In this document: positions 38,675-47,824 of the stretch, piece after piece | How positions within the stretch are numbered: position 1 is the stretch's first letter | How the letters are laid out: the number at the start of each line of letters is the position of its first letter | DNA from: a virus | DNA length: 49,305 nt | Virus record (IMG/VR): IMGVR_UViG_3300023091_000003 | Coordinates: 1 to 49,305 of that record | Reading direction: 5' to 3' (one strand) | Made by a program: the position numbers and the translations under genes | The notes under the pieces: generated by a model | Databases searched by the model: none | The model's input: the letters and a program-made list of their open reading frames with translations, nothing else | What the model was told of the DNA's origin: nothing

Positions 38675-40456
38675 ATGCGAAATTATTCCAGCCCCCACTG
38701 CCATCTTCAAAGTTTAGATTCCGCATCTACTCCTGAAGCCTTTGCCGAAAGAGAGGTAGAATTAGACAGCGGCAGCCTTTGCGTGACAGATCACGGATCC
38801 CTTGGCGCAGTGTTTAAAACCTATCAGCTAGCTAAAAAGAACGGTTTGACATTCTGTGGAGGATTGGAAGGGTATTACAGAGACGATGATTGTCCAATTT
38901 TACTAGCCCATGATATCCCAAGAACAAGCTTCATTCCCAAGGGGTCTGATAAAACAAAATGGGCGGCAGAACATCCTAATGGTTCTTTTTGTGAGTATAT
39001 TAAATATCAGCATTTTACTCTTGGATTTAGAGATTTCAAAGCATATAAAGCTACTGTAAGGTTGCTATCAAAAGCAGATGCTAATAGTGAACTGCATGGT
39101 CAAGAAAGAAAGCCTCTTTTCTCATGGAATCAGCTCGAAGAGCTAGCTTCATATAATACAACTCTAGGGTCTAGTTGTGTTATTGGAATGGTTTCAAGAC
39201 ACTTGCTTAATGAAAAAATCCCACAAGAGACAAGGTTTAGTATCGCCAAGGCTTATTTTGAAAGACTCCACTATTTGTTCAAAGATCGCTTTTTTGTTGA
39301 GGTCTTTCCCCACGTCTGCAATATGAATTTTATTAAGGGTGTGTTTATTGAAGTTGAAAAAGAGGGTATTAAAGAAACTCTAAAATATTACTTCGATAAG
39401 AACCTAAAGACTAACGACGGCACAATTACAGCAGAAAAGCTTGCAGACAATTACGATAAAGATAAACATCTGCAATTAATTGGGGCTTGTAATTATAGAG
39501 TTTGGACAGATTTTGACACTCCTTATAAGATATTAAAGGTAGAAAAGAAGAACGATTTTTATCAAAATGAGTGCAGTCCCTGGTCTCCTAATGGGGATAT
39601 TCAATTTGGAGCAAATCTACTTGCGATGGGGCTAGCTAAAAAATACAAGGTGCCTATTCTATGTTCCTGTGACGCTCACTTTTGCAAGCCATCTCAAAAG
39701 GTTATTCAAGACGTTAGATTGAGTCAGATGGGCGATTGGAAATTTTATAGTTCTTACCATAGGCAGTCTTCTGAAGAGGCTTTTTCCCATTTTAACAAAA
39801 CACATGGGACCGATCTAAAAACTTTTGAACAATGGATAGACAATAGCAAGCAGTGGGTTGAAGGATTTAAAGGATTTGAGTTTGATAATAAGCCTCAACT
39901 GCCTACCAAGTTCTTTCCATCTTTAACGCTTGAGTATACTAAAAAGCTCATTCAAAAACATGGGAGAATGCCAAAAAACAATCCGATTTATGTAGAAAGG
40001 CTCAAGAAAGAAATTGACATCTTACATAAGAATGGTAAAATAGATTTATTGCCGTATTTTTTTATTGATGAAGAGGTTTGTAGAGTTTATCAAAATCAAG
40101 GACAGTTAACTTCTCCAGGCCGTGGCAGTGGTGCTGGACTTCTTCTTAATTACCTTCTAGGTATAACATCGGTAGATCCGATTAAAAACGATCTGTCTTT
40201 AGAAAGGTTTATTAACAGCGCTAGAATAGAATCGGGCAGTCTGCCTGACGTCGATCAAGATTTAGCGTCTCGTGATTTGCTTGTGGGGTATGACACAGAT
40301 GTTGTAGAGTTTGAATGTGAAGATGGAACCAAGCACACTCTTCCCAAAGACTTTAAAATTGAAACAAACTTAGGGCTTTTAACAGCACAAGAAACCTTTG
40401 AAAAGAATGCAGATATTGATCAATGGTGGGTAAATGAAAATCAAAACAATAACTAG
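38675..40456 (+). CDS. dnaE: DNA polymerase III alpha, N-terminal part (PHP and first palm half)
   Basis: The 593-residue protein begins with a PHP domain (YSSPHCHLQSLDS; VTDHGSLGAVFK; later CSCDAHF). GRGSGAGLLLNYLLGIT near 482-498 and LPDVDQD near 523-529 are DnaE palm motifs; Asp525 and Asp527 match the first two catalytic aspartates. From about 538 it leaves the DnaE pattern: DTDVVEFECEDGTKHTLPKD then FKIETNLGLLTAQETFEKNA, which resembles the second half of the DnaE split-intein N-fragment (Hint fold) without the initial Cys block. It stops at 593. The rest of the polymerase is in the overlapping gene 40434-42764. Confidence 0.88.
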   Translation: MRNYSSPHCHLQSLDSASTPEAFAEREVELDSGSLCVTDHGSLGAVFKTYQLAKKNGLTFCGGLEGYYRDDDCPILLAHDIPRTSFIPKGSDKTKWAAEHPNGSFCEYIKYQHFTLGFRDFKAYKATVRLLSKADANSELHGQERKPLFSWNQLEELASYNTTLGSSCVIGMVSRHLLNEKIPQETRFSIAKAYFERLHYLFKDRFFVEVFPHVCNMNFIKGVFIEVEKEGIKETLKYYFDKNLKTNDGTITAEKLADNYDKDKHLQLIGACNYRVWTDFDTPYKILKVEKKNDFYQNECSPWSPNGDIQFGANLLAMGLAKKYKVPILCSCDAHFCKPSQKVIQDVRLSQMGDWKFYSSYHRQSSEEAFSHFNKTHGTDLKTFEQWIDNSKQWVEGFKGFEFDNKPQLPTKFFPSLTLEYTKKLIQKHGRMPKNNPIYVERLKKEIDILHKNGKIDLLPYFFIDEEVCRVYQNQGQLTSPGRGSGAGLLLNYLLGITSVDPIKNDLSLERFINSARIESGSLPDVDQDLASRDLLVGYDTDVVEFECEDGTKHTLPKDFKIETNLGLLTAQETFEKNADIDQWWVNENQNNN

Positions 40457-42764
40457 GACTTCTGAAAAAGGTGATTTGCCTACCTATTTTGATGGATGGC
40501 TCCAGGAACGCTTTCCAGACCACTTTGCTCAAATAGGGACTCTTAACACACTAAAATTAAAGAACGCGGTCAGAGACGTTGCTAGAGCCCTTCTAGGCAG
40601 CGTCCCTCCAGATATTGAGAGACTAGCTAAGGGATTTGTTGTCCCGCCTCAAGGGGTAAATGATAAGAAATTTATTTTAGGATATGATACAGACGAAGGG
40701 TTTGTTCCTGGGAGTATTGAAACTGATAGAAACTTGCAAGAATATGTTAGAAAGTATCCCGATCATTGGACTTTGGTGCTAGATTCATTAAGCTTATGGA
40801 GGTCCAAGGGGCGTCACGCCGCAGGATATGTAATTAGCAACGAACCAATTGATGAGTTTATTCCAACTACAACCACTTCTGGCGTTAAAGTTCTTGATTT
40901 CTCTGGGCCTGACGCTGAAGCTTGTGGTGCAATTAAGATGGACTTCTTGACAGTTAATTGTCTTAAGGACGTTCAAGAAGCTACTAAGCTTATTCAAAAA
41001 CGGGTGTTTGGGGACTATCCAAAGGATACTGTTATAAACGGGCTAAAGGTTCCTGGTATTCGAGTGATCCCAGACAAAAAGGGCAATAAATACGATTTGT
41101 GGGATCTCCCACAAGATAAAGAAGTTTTTAATGATATTTATTTAGGTGAGGTTGAAACCGTTTTTCAGTTAGATTCGTCTTCTGCCAGGAAATGGCTGCA
41201 TTACTTCAAAGATCTTTTCAATTCTGAAGAGGATTTGTCATTATTTACCGCCCTAGACAGGCCTGGTCCTCTTGAATATTTTGTTACCAATCCAGATTGT
41301 CCATCTGTGAAACATAATATGTTGGTTGAGTATTCCAGAAGAGCTAGTGGTCTAAAAGGAAGTGATGATGTAGTAAAAGAACTTGACACACTATGTGCAG
41401 AAACAAAGGGCATCATGGTTTATCAAGAGTCTTTAATGAAAGTTTATCGGTATTTTACGGACTGCACAGCTGTCGAGGCGGAAGAATTTAGAAGAATGGT
41501 GGGGAAGAAAAAAAGGGATCGAATAGAAAAGGCTTATCTAGACTTCATTAAAAAGGCCGCTGAAAAGGTTGGAGAAAAAGCTGCACAAGCTGTATGGGAT
41601 AGTATAACTACGTGGAGCGCCTACGGGTTTTGTCATGCACACAGTTTTAGCTACGGTAAGCTAGCTTACACTTGTTTGTGGCTAAAACATTATTATCCTC
41701 TTGAATGGTGGGTTGCAGTTCTCCGGGGATCTTCCAAAGACGAACTAAACGACAAATTCTGGATGCATTGCAGTCATCTAGTGCTGCTGCCCGATATTAA
41801 ACTATCAAAAGGTGATTGGGAAATTGAAGGTGATAAAATTAGAGCACCTATCTCTATCCTCAAAGGCGTCGGTGATACGGCGCACAAACAGCTATCGCAA
41901 TCAGCGCCGTATACCGATCTAAAACACTTTTGTCAGGCTATTATTGACTATCAAAAGAACAATCCTATTCTTAAGGACAAAGAGGATAAAGACGGTTCAG
42001 TCAAAAAAGTAAAAGTTTGGGGTAGAAATGCTCTTGACATTGGCAAGATATATGCTATGATATCTGCTGGTTGTCTTGATTCATTTTTTGATAAAGATGC
42101 AACAATTGCAGTTAAAGTTGATTCTTATCATTCCATGATGAAAGAGCTTTATAGTCTTGAAGGTAAGAAATATAAGAAGCCCAAGAAAGAACTGCCTGTT
42201 TTGGATACCCTTAGTAGATATCAAGCAAAGAAAGCTGTTTTGCCTCTTTATGGAGAGGATTTAAGGCCATCAGTAATTGCAGTTGGGTTACCAGAATTCT
42301 TAAACAGTGATGGTACTTCAATTAGAATTAGGAACAAGGTTTATAGTAAAGATGCTCATCAAGAGATTGATACATACGATCCTGTAATTGGGGCTAAAGA
42401 GCTGCTTGAGTTAGAGGCTAGCCAGGGGTTTGAGGGTAGGTATATCAGATCTGGGATTATATGCTATCTAGAAGACAAGGAGAAGTTTAATTGGGGTCCA
42501 GACAAGGGGAAGGAGGCTTATAAGTTCTTCGTTGAGTTTGGTGGAATGAAGAGGGAACTTGTCATGTGGCCTGACTTTAATGATAATATTCCTTTGATTG
42601 CTAAAGAGATTGAAAAGGGTAGTATAATTGCAGTAATCGTTAATAAGAGTGCAGGGAAGAAAGATTTTGCAATCAGGGGGATTGAGGTTATTAGGAAGCC
42701 TTTGGATGAAAAAACAATTAATTGCAGCGAAGAAAATGTTGACAAGGCAGCAGAAGAAGAGTAA
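40434..42764 (+). CDS. dnaE: DNA polymerase III alpha, C-terminal part (palm, thumb, fingers, OB)
   Basis: The 776-residue protein, in the +1 frame relative to the first part, overlaps it by 23 bases. After a short start (MKIKTITRTSEKGDLP), DnaE homology resumes at DGWLQERFPDHFAQIGTLNT. IKMDFL with Asp170 matches the third catalytic Asp. The usual FCHAHSFSYGKLAY block and an OB-type C-terminus (RSGIICYLEDKEKF) are present. The first 10 residues recall the start of split-intein C-fragments, but the final His-Asn is missing. GGTGGG lies 4 bases before the ATG, so it can be translated separately. Confidence 0.88.
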   Translation: MKIKTITRTSEKGDLPTYFDGWLQERFPDHFAQIGTLNTLKLKNAVRDVARALLGSVPPDIERLAKGFVVPPQGVNDKKFILGYDTDEGFVPGSIETDRNLQEYVRKYPDHWTLVLDSLSLWRSKGRHAAGYVISNEPIDEFIPTTTTSGVKVLDFSGPDAEACGAIKMDFLTVNCLKDVQEATKLIQKRVFGDYPKDTVINGLKVPGIRVIPDKKGNKYDLWDLPQDKEVFNDIYLGEVETVFQLDSSSARKWLHYFKDLFNSEEDLSLFTALDRPGPLEYFVTNPDCPSVKHNMLVEYSRRASGLKGSDDVVKELDTLCAETKGIMVYQESLMKVYRYFTDCTAVEAEEFRRMVGKKKRDRIEKAYLDFIKKAAEKVGEKAAQAVWDSITTWSAYGFCHAHSFSYGKLAYTCLWLKHYYPLEWWVAVLRGSSKDELNDKFWMHCSHLVLLPDIKLSKGDWEIEGDKIRAPISILKGVGDTAHKQLSQSAPYTDLKHFCQAIIDYQKNNPILKDKEDKDGSVKKVKVWGRNALDIGKIYAMISAGCLDSFFDKDATIAVKVDSYHSMMKELYSLEGKKYKKPKKELPVLDTLSRYQAKKAVLPLYGEDLRPSVIAVGLPEFLNSDGTSIRIRNKVYSKDAHQEIDTYDPVIGAKELLELEASQGFEGRYIRSGIICYLEDKEKFNWGPDKGKEAYKFFVEFGGMKRELVMWPDFNDNIPLIAKEIEKGSIIAVIVNKSAGKKDFAIRGIEVIRKPLDEKTINCSEENVDKAAEEE

Positions 42765-42787
42765 ACTATAAGGGAAAGGTTGAAGAG

Positions 42788-43150
42788 ATGTCAGAAGAAA
42801 AAAGTCCGGGTACTTTGGATGGATATGGCAAATGTCTTGATATGGCATGCCCTTGTCACACATCAAAGCACCATATAGTAGCGCCAGCGCCGTTTAATCC
42901 CGATGCTGAAAGATATCGCCACGCCCCTGAAAAAGATAAAGACAAGAAGCCTTTAATCCCAATTGAAATTGCTTATAGCAAGCCAGACGCCAATGGTAAC
43001 AAAAAGGTAGTAGGCCTTTATAGGATAGACTGTGGTGATATTTATGAGTGTACCTGTGAAGATCTTAAGGATTACAAGTGTGTCCAGGTTCTAGATGGTA
43101 AAGTTGTAGCTATATTTAAAAAGAATGAAGTGTTTTTTGTTGAGGGATAA
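42788..43150 (+). CDS. Hypothetical Cys-containing protein, 120 aa
   Basis: CLDMACPCHTSKHH near residue 16 and CGDIYECTCEDLKDYKC near 82 could hold metal. The rest is Pro/Lys-rich. AAGGTTGAAGAG precedes the ATG. No family recognised. Confidence 0.55.
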   Translation: MSEEKSPGTLDGYGKCLDMACPCHTSKHHIVAPAPFNPDAERYRHAPEKDKDKKPLIPIEIAYSKPDANGNKKVVGLYRIDCGDIYECTCEDLKDYKCVQVLDGKVVAIFKKNEVFFVEG

Positions 43151-43151
43151 A

Positions 43152-43202
43152 ATGTCAAAATCAAAGAACGAAATTATTAAACAAAAAGGAAGGGTATCAT
43201 AA
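43152..43202 (+). CDS. Possible 16-residue leader peptide
   Basis: ATG one base after the previous stop encodes MSKSKNEIIKQKGRVS, and its TAA is immediately followed by the next ATG. AAAGGAAGGG, the ribosome binding site of the next gene, lies inside it. May be a coupling peptide or chance. Confidence 0.25.
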   Translation: MSKSKNEIIKQKGRVS

Positions 43203-43715
43203 ATGACTGACGTAGTTCAAACAGTAGAAAATGTAGTATCAGAAGCAAAAACAGAGGCAAAATCCGTAGTGGAAACAGCAGTTGCAAACATTATTCCTCC
43301 AGTAGATGCTGCAGAAACTGCAGTTCAAGGCAAGGTTGTAGAAGTCTCTAAGGTGGTTGATGCAGAAGTTGTTTCTCCAGTGAAGACAGCGGCTGAATTG
43401 GCTGTAGATGAAATTAACAAAGCTGCGTTGGTGTTATATCAAGCTAAGCAGTCAGCTTTAATTATTGCAAATGGTCTAAAGAAAGATCTTCAAACTAAAA
43501 AGGACCAAGTAAATTCTGAACTTGCAAAGCTTGGGTTAGACATTGTGCAAGATGCTCAAATTGTTGAGCAAACCACTAAAGATGTTGAACAAAAGGTTGA
43601 AGCTCTGCCAGTTGAACTTGAAAATAGTGTCAAAGAACACTCAACTGTAGCCGTCATCATCTCTTTTATTATTGGGTTTGTTGTTGGTGGTCTTGTTGTT
43701 TGGTTTGTGAAGTAG
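43203..43715 (+). CDS. Amphipathic helical protein with C-terminal membrane anchor
   Basis: The 170-residue protein has about 140 residues of Val/Ala/Glu/Lys amphipathic helix repeats (VVETAVANIIPPVDAAETAV), followed by a single hydrophobic segment at the very end (VAVIISFIIGFVVGGLVVWF). The topology is tail-anchored, with the bulk in the cytoplasm. Similar proteins may remodel membranes or anchor phage machinery. AAAGGAAGGG precedes the ATG. Confidence 0.6.
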   Translation: MTDVVQTVENVVSEAKTEAKSVVETAVANIIPPVDAAETAVQGKVVEVSKVVDAEVVSPVKTAAELAVDEINKAALVLYQAKQSALIIANGLKKDLQTKKDQVNSELAKLGLDIVQDAQIVEQTTKDVEQKVEALPVELENSVKEHSTVAVIISFIIGFVVGGLVVWFVK

Positions 43716-43729
43716 TTAGGATAAGTATA

Positions 43730-43969
43730 ATGAATTGTAACGTTCACAATCAGGTTGTTTTTGAGTATGTACAAAAACATAGGCCTAGTATTAGCAATTG
43801 TAGTGTTGCCTACACATATGATGAAAAGATAATCCAAGATCTAAAAAATCAAATTAAAAACCTTGAAGAATCATTAGAAGATGTAATTGCAGAGAATGAA
43901 GATTTAGTAGAGTATAATAAAGCATTACAAACTATCGTTGGAAAACTATTAAAGGATGAAAATGAGTAG
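43730..43969 (+). CDS. Hypothetical coiled-coil protein, 79 aa
   Basis: The N-terminus MNCNVHNQVVFEYVQKHRPS is followed by a C-terminal coiled coil (QDLKNQIKNLEESLEDVIAE). ATG 43730 is preferred to an in-frame TTG at 43700 that overlaps the previous gene. Function unknown. Confidence 0.55.
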   Translation: MNCNVHNQVVFEYVQKHRPSISNCSVAYTYDEKIIQDLKNQIKNLEESLEDVIAENEDLVEYNKALQTIVGKLLKDENE

Positions 43970-44720
43970 AGAATTAAAGGACATTATTAAAGATATTCGG
44001 GAAACTGAAAAGCTTGCCTGTACTAAAGAAGCTGATGTCCCCTATAAGAATAGACCGGGAATGGGAATTGCAATTAGAACCGCTTGCGAAAGACTACCTA
44101 CGCTAATTGAAGAGTTAAAGGCTACTGCAATTCCCTCAAGGCTTTCTGCAGTCTATGCAACAGGAGATGCTGCAGTAATTGCAGAAGCTGCAGCATTTTT
44201 AGAAAAGAATGGGGGTATCGTAATTAATGCAAACGAAATTTATAATAAGATTTGTGCAGACATTGAGCCAGCTTATGATAGGTCCCGTAGCTTTAATACA
44301 ACACAGCATAACATCATGCTGCGGGGGATTCGAGAGATTGCACAGGCTTTAGAGTATGATAATCTGCCTGCACCACCTTATAAAGAGACTCTTTGTAAGA
44401 ACGATCTTGAGACTTTAGCACATATTCGTAAGGTTATTAGAAGTAGCATTGGGGATGAATTTAGTAAAAAGTATCTAACGAAGGCGCTTGTCAATGCCAT
44501 TTTGAAGCTTGGGGTTGATGTACCAAGAATCCCAATCTTAGTGTTGGATGTACAATCTCCAGAAGAGAAAGTAAATCTAAATACTCTTTTTACTACAAAT
44601 ATTGACTACAAGTTCCCACCTAACTTTATTATTACTTCCAAAACTTTAAGCAAAATTTACAAAAATTCCCAAAACGGCAATTCCGCCACAACTGGGGAAG
44701 AAAACAAAGAAGGAGAATAG
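43962..44720 (+). CDS. Hypothetical protein, 252 aa
   Basis: A helical, soluble protein with an Ala-rich middle (GDAAVIAEAAAFLEKNGGIV) and an acidic, Gly/Asn-rich end. It lies directly upstream of the SSB gene. ATG 43962 is chosen because AAAGG sits 8 bases before it; ATG 43956 directly abuts that site. No family recognised. Confidence 0.6.
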   Translation: MSRELKDIIKDIRETEKLACTKEADVPYKNRPGMGIAIRTACERLPTLIEELKATAIPSRLSAVYATGDAAVIAEAAAFLEKNGGIVINANEIYNKICADIEPAYDRSRSFNTTQHNIMLRGIREIAQALEYDNLPAPPYKETLCKNDLETLAHIRKVIRSSIGDEFSKKYLTKALVNAILKLGVDVPRIPILVLDVQSPEEKVNLNTLFTTNIDYKFPPNFIITSKTLSKIYKNSQNGNSATTGEENKEGE

Positions 44721-44723
44721 AAA

Positions 44724-45902
44724 ATGGATACCAATTTAGATGAACTGACGTTACCTAGTGGATTCGGAGCCCCCTCAAGCAGTGGAGTTAAGTTTGAATA
44801 CTTCAAGCTTAAGCAGGAAGATGATAGTATGTGTCTTAGAATCCTGCCTTCCATGAAGGGTTTATTGAATCGCCGCGATGTAGGCATTTTTAGGAAGTTG
44901 CACTACGGGTGGCAGGGAAGAAACCCCAACGATCCTGGCAAGACCAGCCATCGACCGTTCCTTTGCATTGAAGAGAAGCGAAATGGCATGATTGTCAAGG
45001 AATGCCCTGCTTGTAAGCTTCGTAATGAGTATTTTAAGAAGTTTGAAGCTGTTAAAGCTCAAAAGGTTGCTGAGGCTGATAGGGTTAAGGCTGCTGCAAA
45101 GACTCAGGGAGTTGTTGACGAAAACAAGATTTCTGCGGCAATTGCAAAGAAAACTGAGACCTTTGATACTCAGATGAAGCCTATTACGGAATGGCTTAAG
45201 ACTCATGGCGTTGATGGGAAGTTTACTTTCTATGCAATCAACAAGACTGGCCAGTTGGGAATTGGGATGATCCCTTACGGCCTCAAGAAGAAGCTGACCG
45301 ATGTAATTAAGCAAATTGAGGCTAAGCCTTATCCAGCTTCTATTACCAAGGGGCGAGAGATCCCTACACAGGCAAATGGTAAAGTCGGAATTTATTTTGA
45401 CTTTATTCGTAGCGGCAAGGCGTCTTCTACTTCTGACACCGTTTCAGTGCATATGGTTCCTTTTGGGGACGAGGGTGGAATGAAGGTTGATTACCATATT
45501 GTTAGCAATGACGTGCTGAAACAGGCTTATGATGTCCTTCCTTGTTTAGTTGAAGAGGTTGAAAGCCTTAGACTTAGCGATGACAAGGTAGAAAAGCTTG
45601 TAAAGCATTGCATTGAATTCGGTGGAAGCTGCGATCCTGATACAGTGGATGAGATTATGGGATCTCGTAATAGAACAGCACCAGCGGTTGAAGTCCCCTT
45701 GGCAAATGAAGCGGTAGTTGCAACCGGCCCCTTTACTAGACCAACAGTCCCTGCAGAACCCTCTGTGGCAATTTTTAAAGCAGAAGAGGTTCAGGTAGTT
45801 AAGACTTCTCCGGTTGGTCCTGTCCCCCAAAAGGCACCTGCACCAGCGGTTGAAAATTGTGCAGACGCTACAGATGAACAGTTTGAAGCTCTGTTTGGCT
45901 AA
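44724..45902 (+). CDS. Single-stranded DNA-binding protein, T4 gp32-like
   Basis: In the 392-residue protein a zinc-type set HRPFLC...KECPACK near 73-95 lies inside an OB-like N-terminal domain (FEYFKLKQEDDSMCLRILP, FYAINKTGQLGIG), as in gp32-like proteins of large phages. A disordered Pro/Val-rich linker leads to an acidic tail ATDEQFEALFG, the protein-docking tip typical of SSBs. Neighbours are polymerase and UvsX, consistent with a recombination-replication role. Confidence 0.78.
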   Translation: MDTNLDELTLPSGFGAPSSSGVKFEYFKLKQEDDSMCLRILPSMKGLLNRRDVGIFRKLHYGWQGRNPNDPGKTSHRPFLCIEEKRNGMIVKECPACKLRNEYFKKFEAVKAQKVAEADRVKAAAKTQGVVDENKISAAIAKKTETFDTQMKPITEWLKTHGVDGKFTFYAINKTGQLGIGMIPYGLKKKLTDVIKQIEAKPYPASITKGREIPTQANGKVGIYFDFIRSGKASSTSDTVSVHMVPFGDEGGMKVDYHIVSNDVLKQAYDVLPCLVEEVESLRLSDDKVEKLVKHCIEFGGSCDPDTVDEIMGSRNRTAPAVEVPLANEAVVATGPFTRPTVPAEPSVAIFKAEEVQVVKTSPVGPVPQKAPAPAVENCADATDEQFEALFG

Positions 45903-45996
45903 TTAATAGAGATGTCCTGGGTTTGCCTGAGTCATGGCGGGCAATTTAGAGTTTTCCTCCACTCACCAGGACACTTTCTTTTCTAAAGATGTTTAA
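45903..45996 (+). other. Structured intergenic element
   Basis: Arms TGTCCTGG (45913-45920) and CCAGGACA (45966-45973) can close a stem around 45 bases that contain a second small stem TTGCC/GGCAA. The leader lies between the SSB gene and the next gene, whose GTG start has no clear ribosome binding site. Could be an RNA switch, a processing site or a weak terminator. Confidence 0.4.
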
Positions 45997-46587
45997 GTGG
46001 TTGATTTATCTCAAACTACCTATCTCGTTCCTTGCGTTAGCGATCCTGGAAAATCAATAGGTATTGATATTTCAGAAATTGTAAAGGCGGAAACTAGGCT
46101 TGAAGATGTTGCAATTGTAAACATCCAAACAGCCCCAGAATTGTTAACAACTTTTAACAAAAACTGGTTAGACCTGCATCGAATGGTAAGCATCCTTGGG
46201 TATGAAAAAAACAAAGCTGAGAACCTATTAAAAAGAACTAAAGCGTTAGCGTTATTGGACTGCAATGATGCTGCAGTTAAAGCTAGGGGGCATTCTAAAG
46301 CTTCTGCAGACTTAAGAGACGCTTTAACAGAGCTAGATCCTCAAGTTATAGAGGCCAAGGATAGATTAGAGGAATTGACTGTTCTAGTTCTTTATCTAAA
46401 GGGGAAGCAAGACGCTTTTCAAAAAGGATATGAAAGTGTCAAAAAACTAGTGGGAAGTGGACAACTGGCCCCTGCTAGACATGGAGAAATCAGACAACAA
46501 CCTTTTACTCAGACTAAACAAACTACTTATACAACAAAAACTGAAACACAAGAAGACGAATTTTCTTTACCGTTAGGATTTAAATAA
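45997..46587 (+). CDS. Hypothetical helical protein, 196 aa
   Basis: The start is GTG (no ATG in frame nearby). Residues about 50-150 are helical and charged; the end is Gln/Thr-rich (RQQPFTQTKQTTYTTKTETQ) and finishes EFSLPLGFK. It overlaps the UvsX-like gene by one base and follows the SSB gene, so a recombination mediator (UvsY-like by position) is conceivable but unproven. Confidence 0.55.
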   Translation: MVDLSQTTYLVPCVSDPGKSIGIDISEIVKAETRLEDVAIVNIQTAPELLTTFNKNWLDLHRMVSILGYEKNKAENLLKRTKALALLDCNDAAVKARGHSKASADLRDALTELDPQVIEAKDRLEELTVLVLYLKGKQDAFQKGYESVKKLVGSGQLAPARHGEIRQQPFTQTKQTTYTTKTETQEDEFSLPLGFK

Positions 46588-47696
46588 TGAACAAATTTGC
46601 TGCAAAATTAAGAAAAATTGAAGGTGCCGTAATAGAAAGAACAGACCCATTTGCTACTGAAAACTTGTTAAAATGGAGTAGCCCTGGAGTTAACTGGATC
46701 TTTGGAAGAAATCATGGAATGCCATTTGGATACAGTACCTTACTTTGGGGTGAAAAGAAGTCTGGGAAGTCGTTTTTGTTCTATGATGCTGCTGGGACTC
46801 TTCATCGGAGCGATCCCGATGCCATTGTCATTAAATTTGACACAGAAATGAGGGATGAGGGACAGCTAACCCCTGAAATGATTAAGATTTTTGGCATTGA
46901 CACTGATAGATTTGTTGTGTATTATGTCAATCGTCCAGAACAAATTTTTGATGTTATTAAGAATGACGTAAAGAGTCTTATTGATGATGGAGCAAAGATT
47001 AAGCTAATTGGCATTGACTCTATTTCTGATATGATGGGTAGACGTGAAGCGGAACAGGAATCGGTTACCCAGCATCAAATCGGAGACCATGCAGTAACTT
47101 TGCAGGTCGGTTTGAAGTCTATTATTGCCACTCAAAGGCTTAAGAAAATTGCACTTATTATGACTGCTCATGCCAGGGATGAAATGGATCCTTGGGAGAT
47201 TAAACGGGGCAATAAAAAGAAGCCCGCTGCGGCAAATGCGGTTTTGCATCACTGTGAATTCTTTATTAATGTTGACAAAAATAAGACAGCCAGTGGTAAA
47301 GTAGATGCTCTAGAGCGTCAATTTGTTGATGAAAATCGTAAAGATATGACAGATGACGGGGAACAGACTGGGCATAAAGTAAGAGTTTGGATGGAAAACT
47401 CAAGCATGGGTGCTGTTGGCAGGATTGCAGAATTTACGATTGACTATCACCGTGGCATTATTAATCAGCATGAAGAGGTTTTTCGCCTTGGATTGAACTG
47501 GAAAGTTATTGACAGGCCGTCAAAGGGACAGTATATTATCGGTGACAAGAAGTTCATTGGGAAGCCAAATTTGCTAGATGCTTTGTCAAAAGATGTTAAT
47601 TTACAGCAAGAGGTAATGTCAAAAATCTTAGAGATGGAAAAAATAGGAGGAGTTTATACATTAAATGCCGCAAATGACGGAGAACCAGAAGAGTAG
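46587..47696 (+). CDS. uvsX: RecA/UvsX-family recombinase
   Basis: In the 369-residue protein Walker A is GEKKSGKS (55-62), Walker B is IKLIGIDSISD near 136-146, and the RecA-like core extends to about residue 240, with IALIMTAHARDEM (motif 4-like) near 190. UvsX-type proteins pair strands and drive recombination-dependent replication. It is in the same cluster as SSB and primase. No C-terminal acidic RecA regulatory tail apart from NDGEPEE. Confidence 0.85.
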   Translation: MNKFAAKLRKIEGAVIERTDPFATENLLKWSSPGVNWIFGRNHGMPFGYSTLLWGEKKSGKSFLFYDAAGTLHRSDPDAIVIKFDTEMRDEGQLTPEMIKIFGIDTDRFVVYYVNRPEQIFDVIKNDVKSLIDDGAKIKLIGIDSISDMMGRREAEQESVTQHQIGDHAVTLQVGLKSIIATQRLKKIALIMTAHARDEMDPWEIKRGNKKKPAAANAVLHHCEFFINVDKNKTASGKVDALERQFVDENRKDMTDDGEQTGHKVRVWMENSSMGAVGRIAEFTIDYHRGIINQHEEVFRLGLNWKVIDRPSKGQYIIGDKKFIGKPNLLDALSKDVNLQQEVMSKILEMEKIGGVYTLNAANDGEPEE

Positions 47697-47823
47697 GCAA
47701 ACCGTTTGCGTGTGCCCTATCTGCAAGGGATGTGGGAGGATTTTAATTGACAGCGGATGGGGCACAAGGTATGCTGGGTGTGTACCTTGTTCTAGCAGTG
47801 GAATTATTATAATTTGGAGATGA
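47665..47823 (+). CDS. Small zinc-ribbon protein, 52 aa
   Basis: The frame begins MPQMTENQKSRQTVCVCPIC, continues KGCGRI and later AGCVPCSSSG: two CxxC pairs in DnaJ-type C-x-x-C-x-G-x-G spacing. It overlaps the end of the UvsX gene by 32 bases; an inner ATG at 47674 is an alternative start. The Cys spacing suggests it is real. Confidence 0.5.
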   Translation: MPQMTENQKSRQTVCVCPICKGCGRILIDSGWGTRYAGCVPCSSSGIIIIWR

Positions 47824-47824
47824 A

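Noticed and set aside
40434-40456. Sequencing frameshift as the only cause of the polymerase split
   Set aside because: The second part has its own ATG with a GGTGGG site, and the extra intein-like sequence lies exactly at the junction. A sequencing error cannot be ruled out without reads.
43700-43729. TTG 43700 as start of the coiled-coil gene
   Set aside because: ATG 43730 gives a normal start after the upstream stop; the extension has no ribosome binding site.
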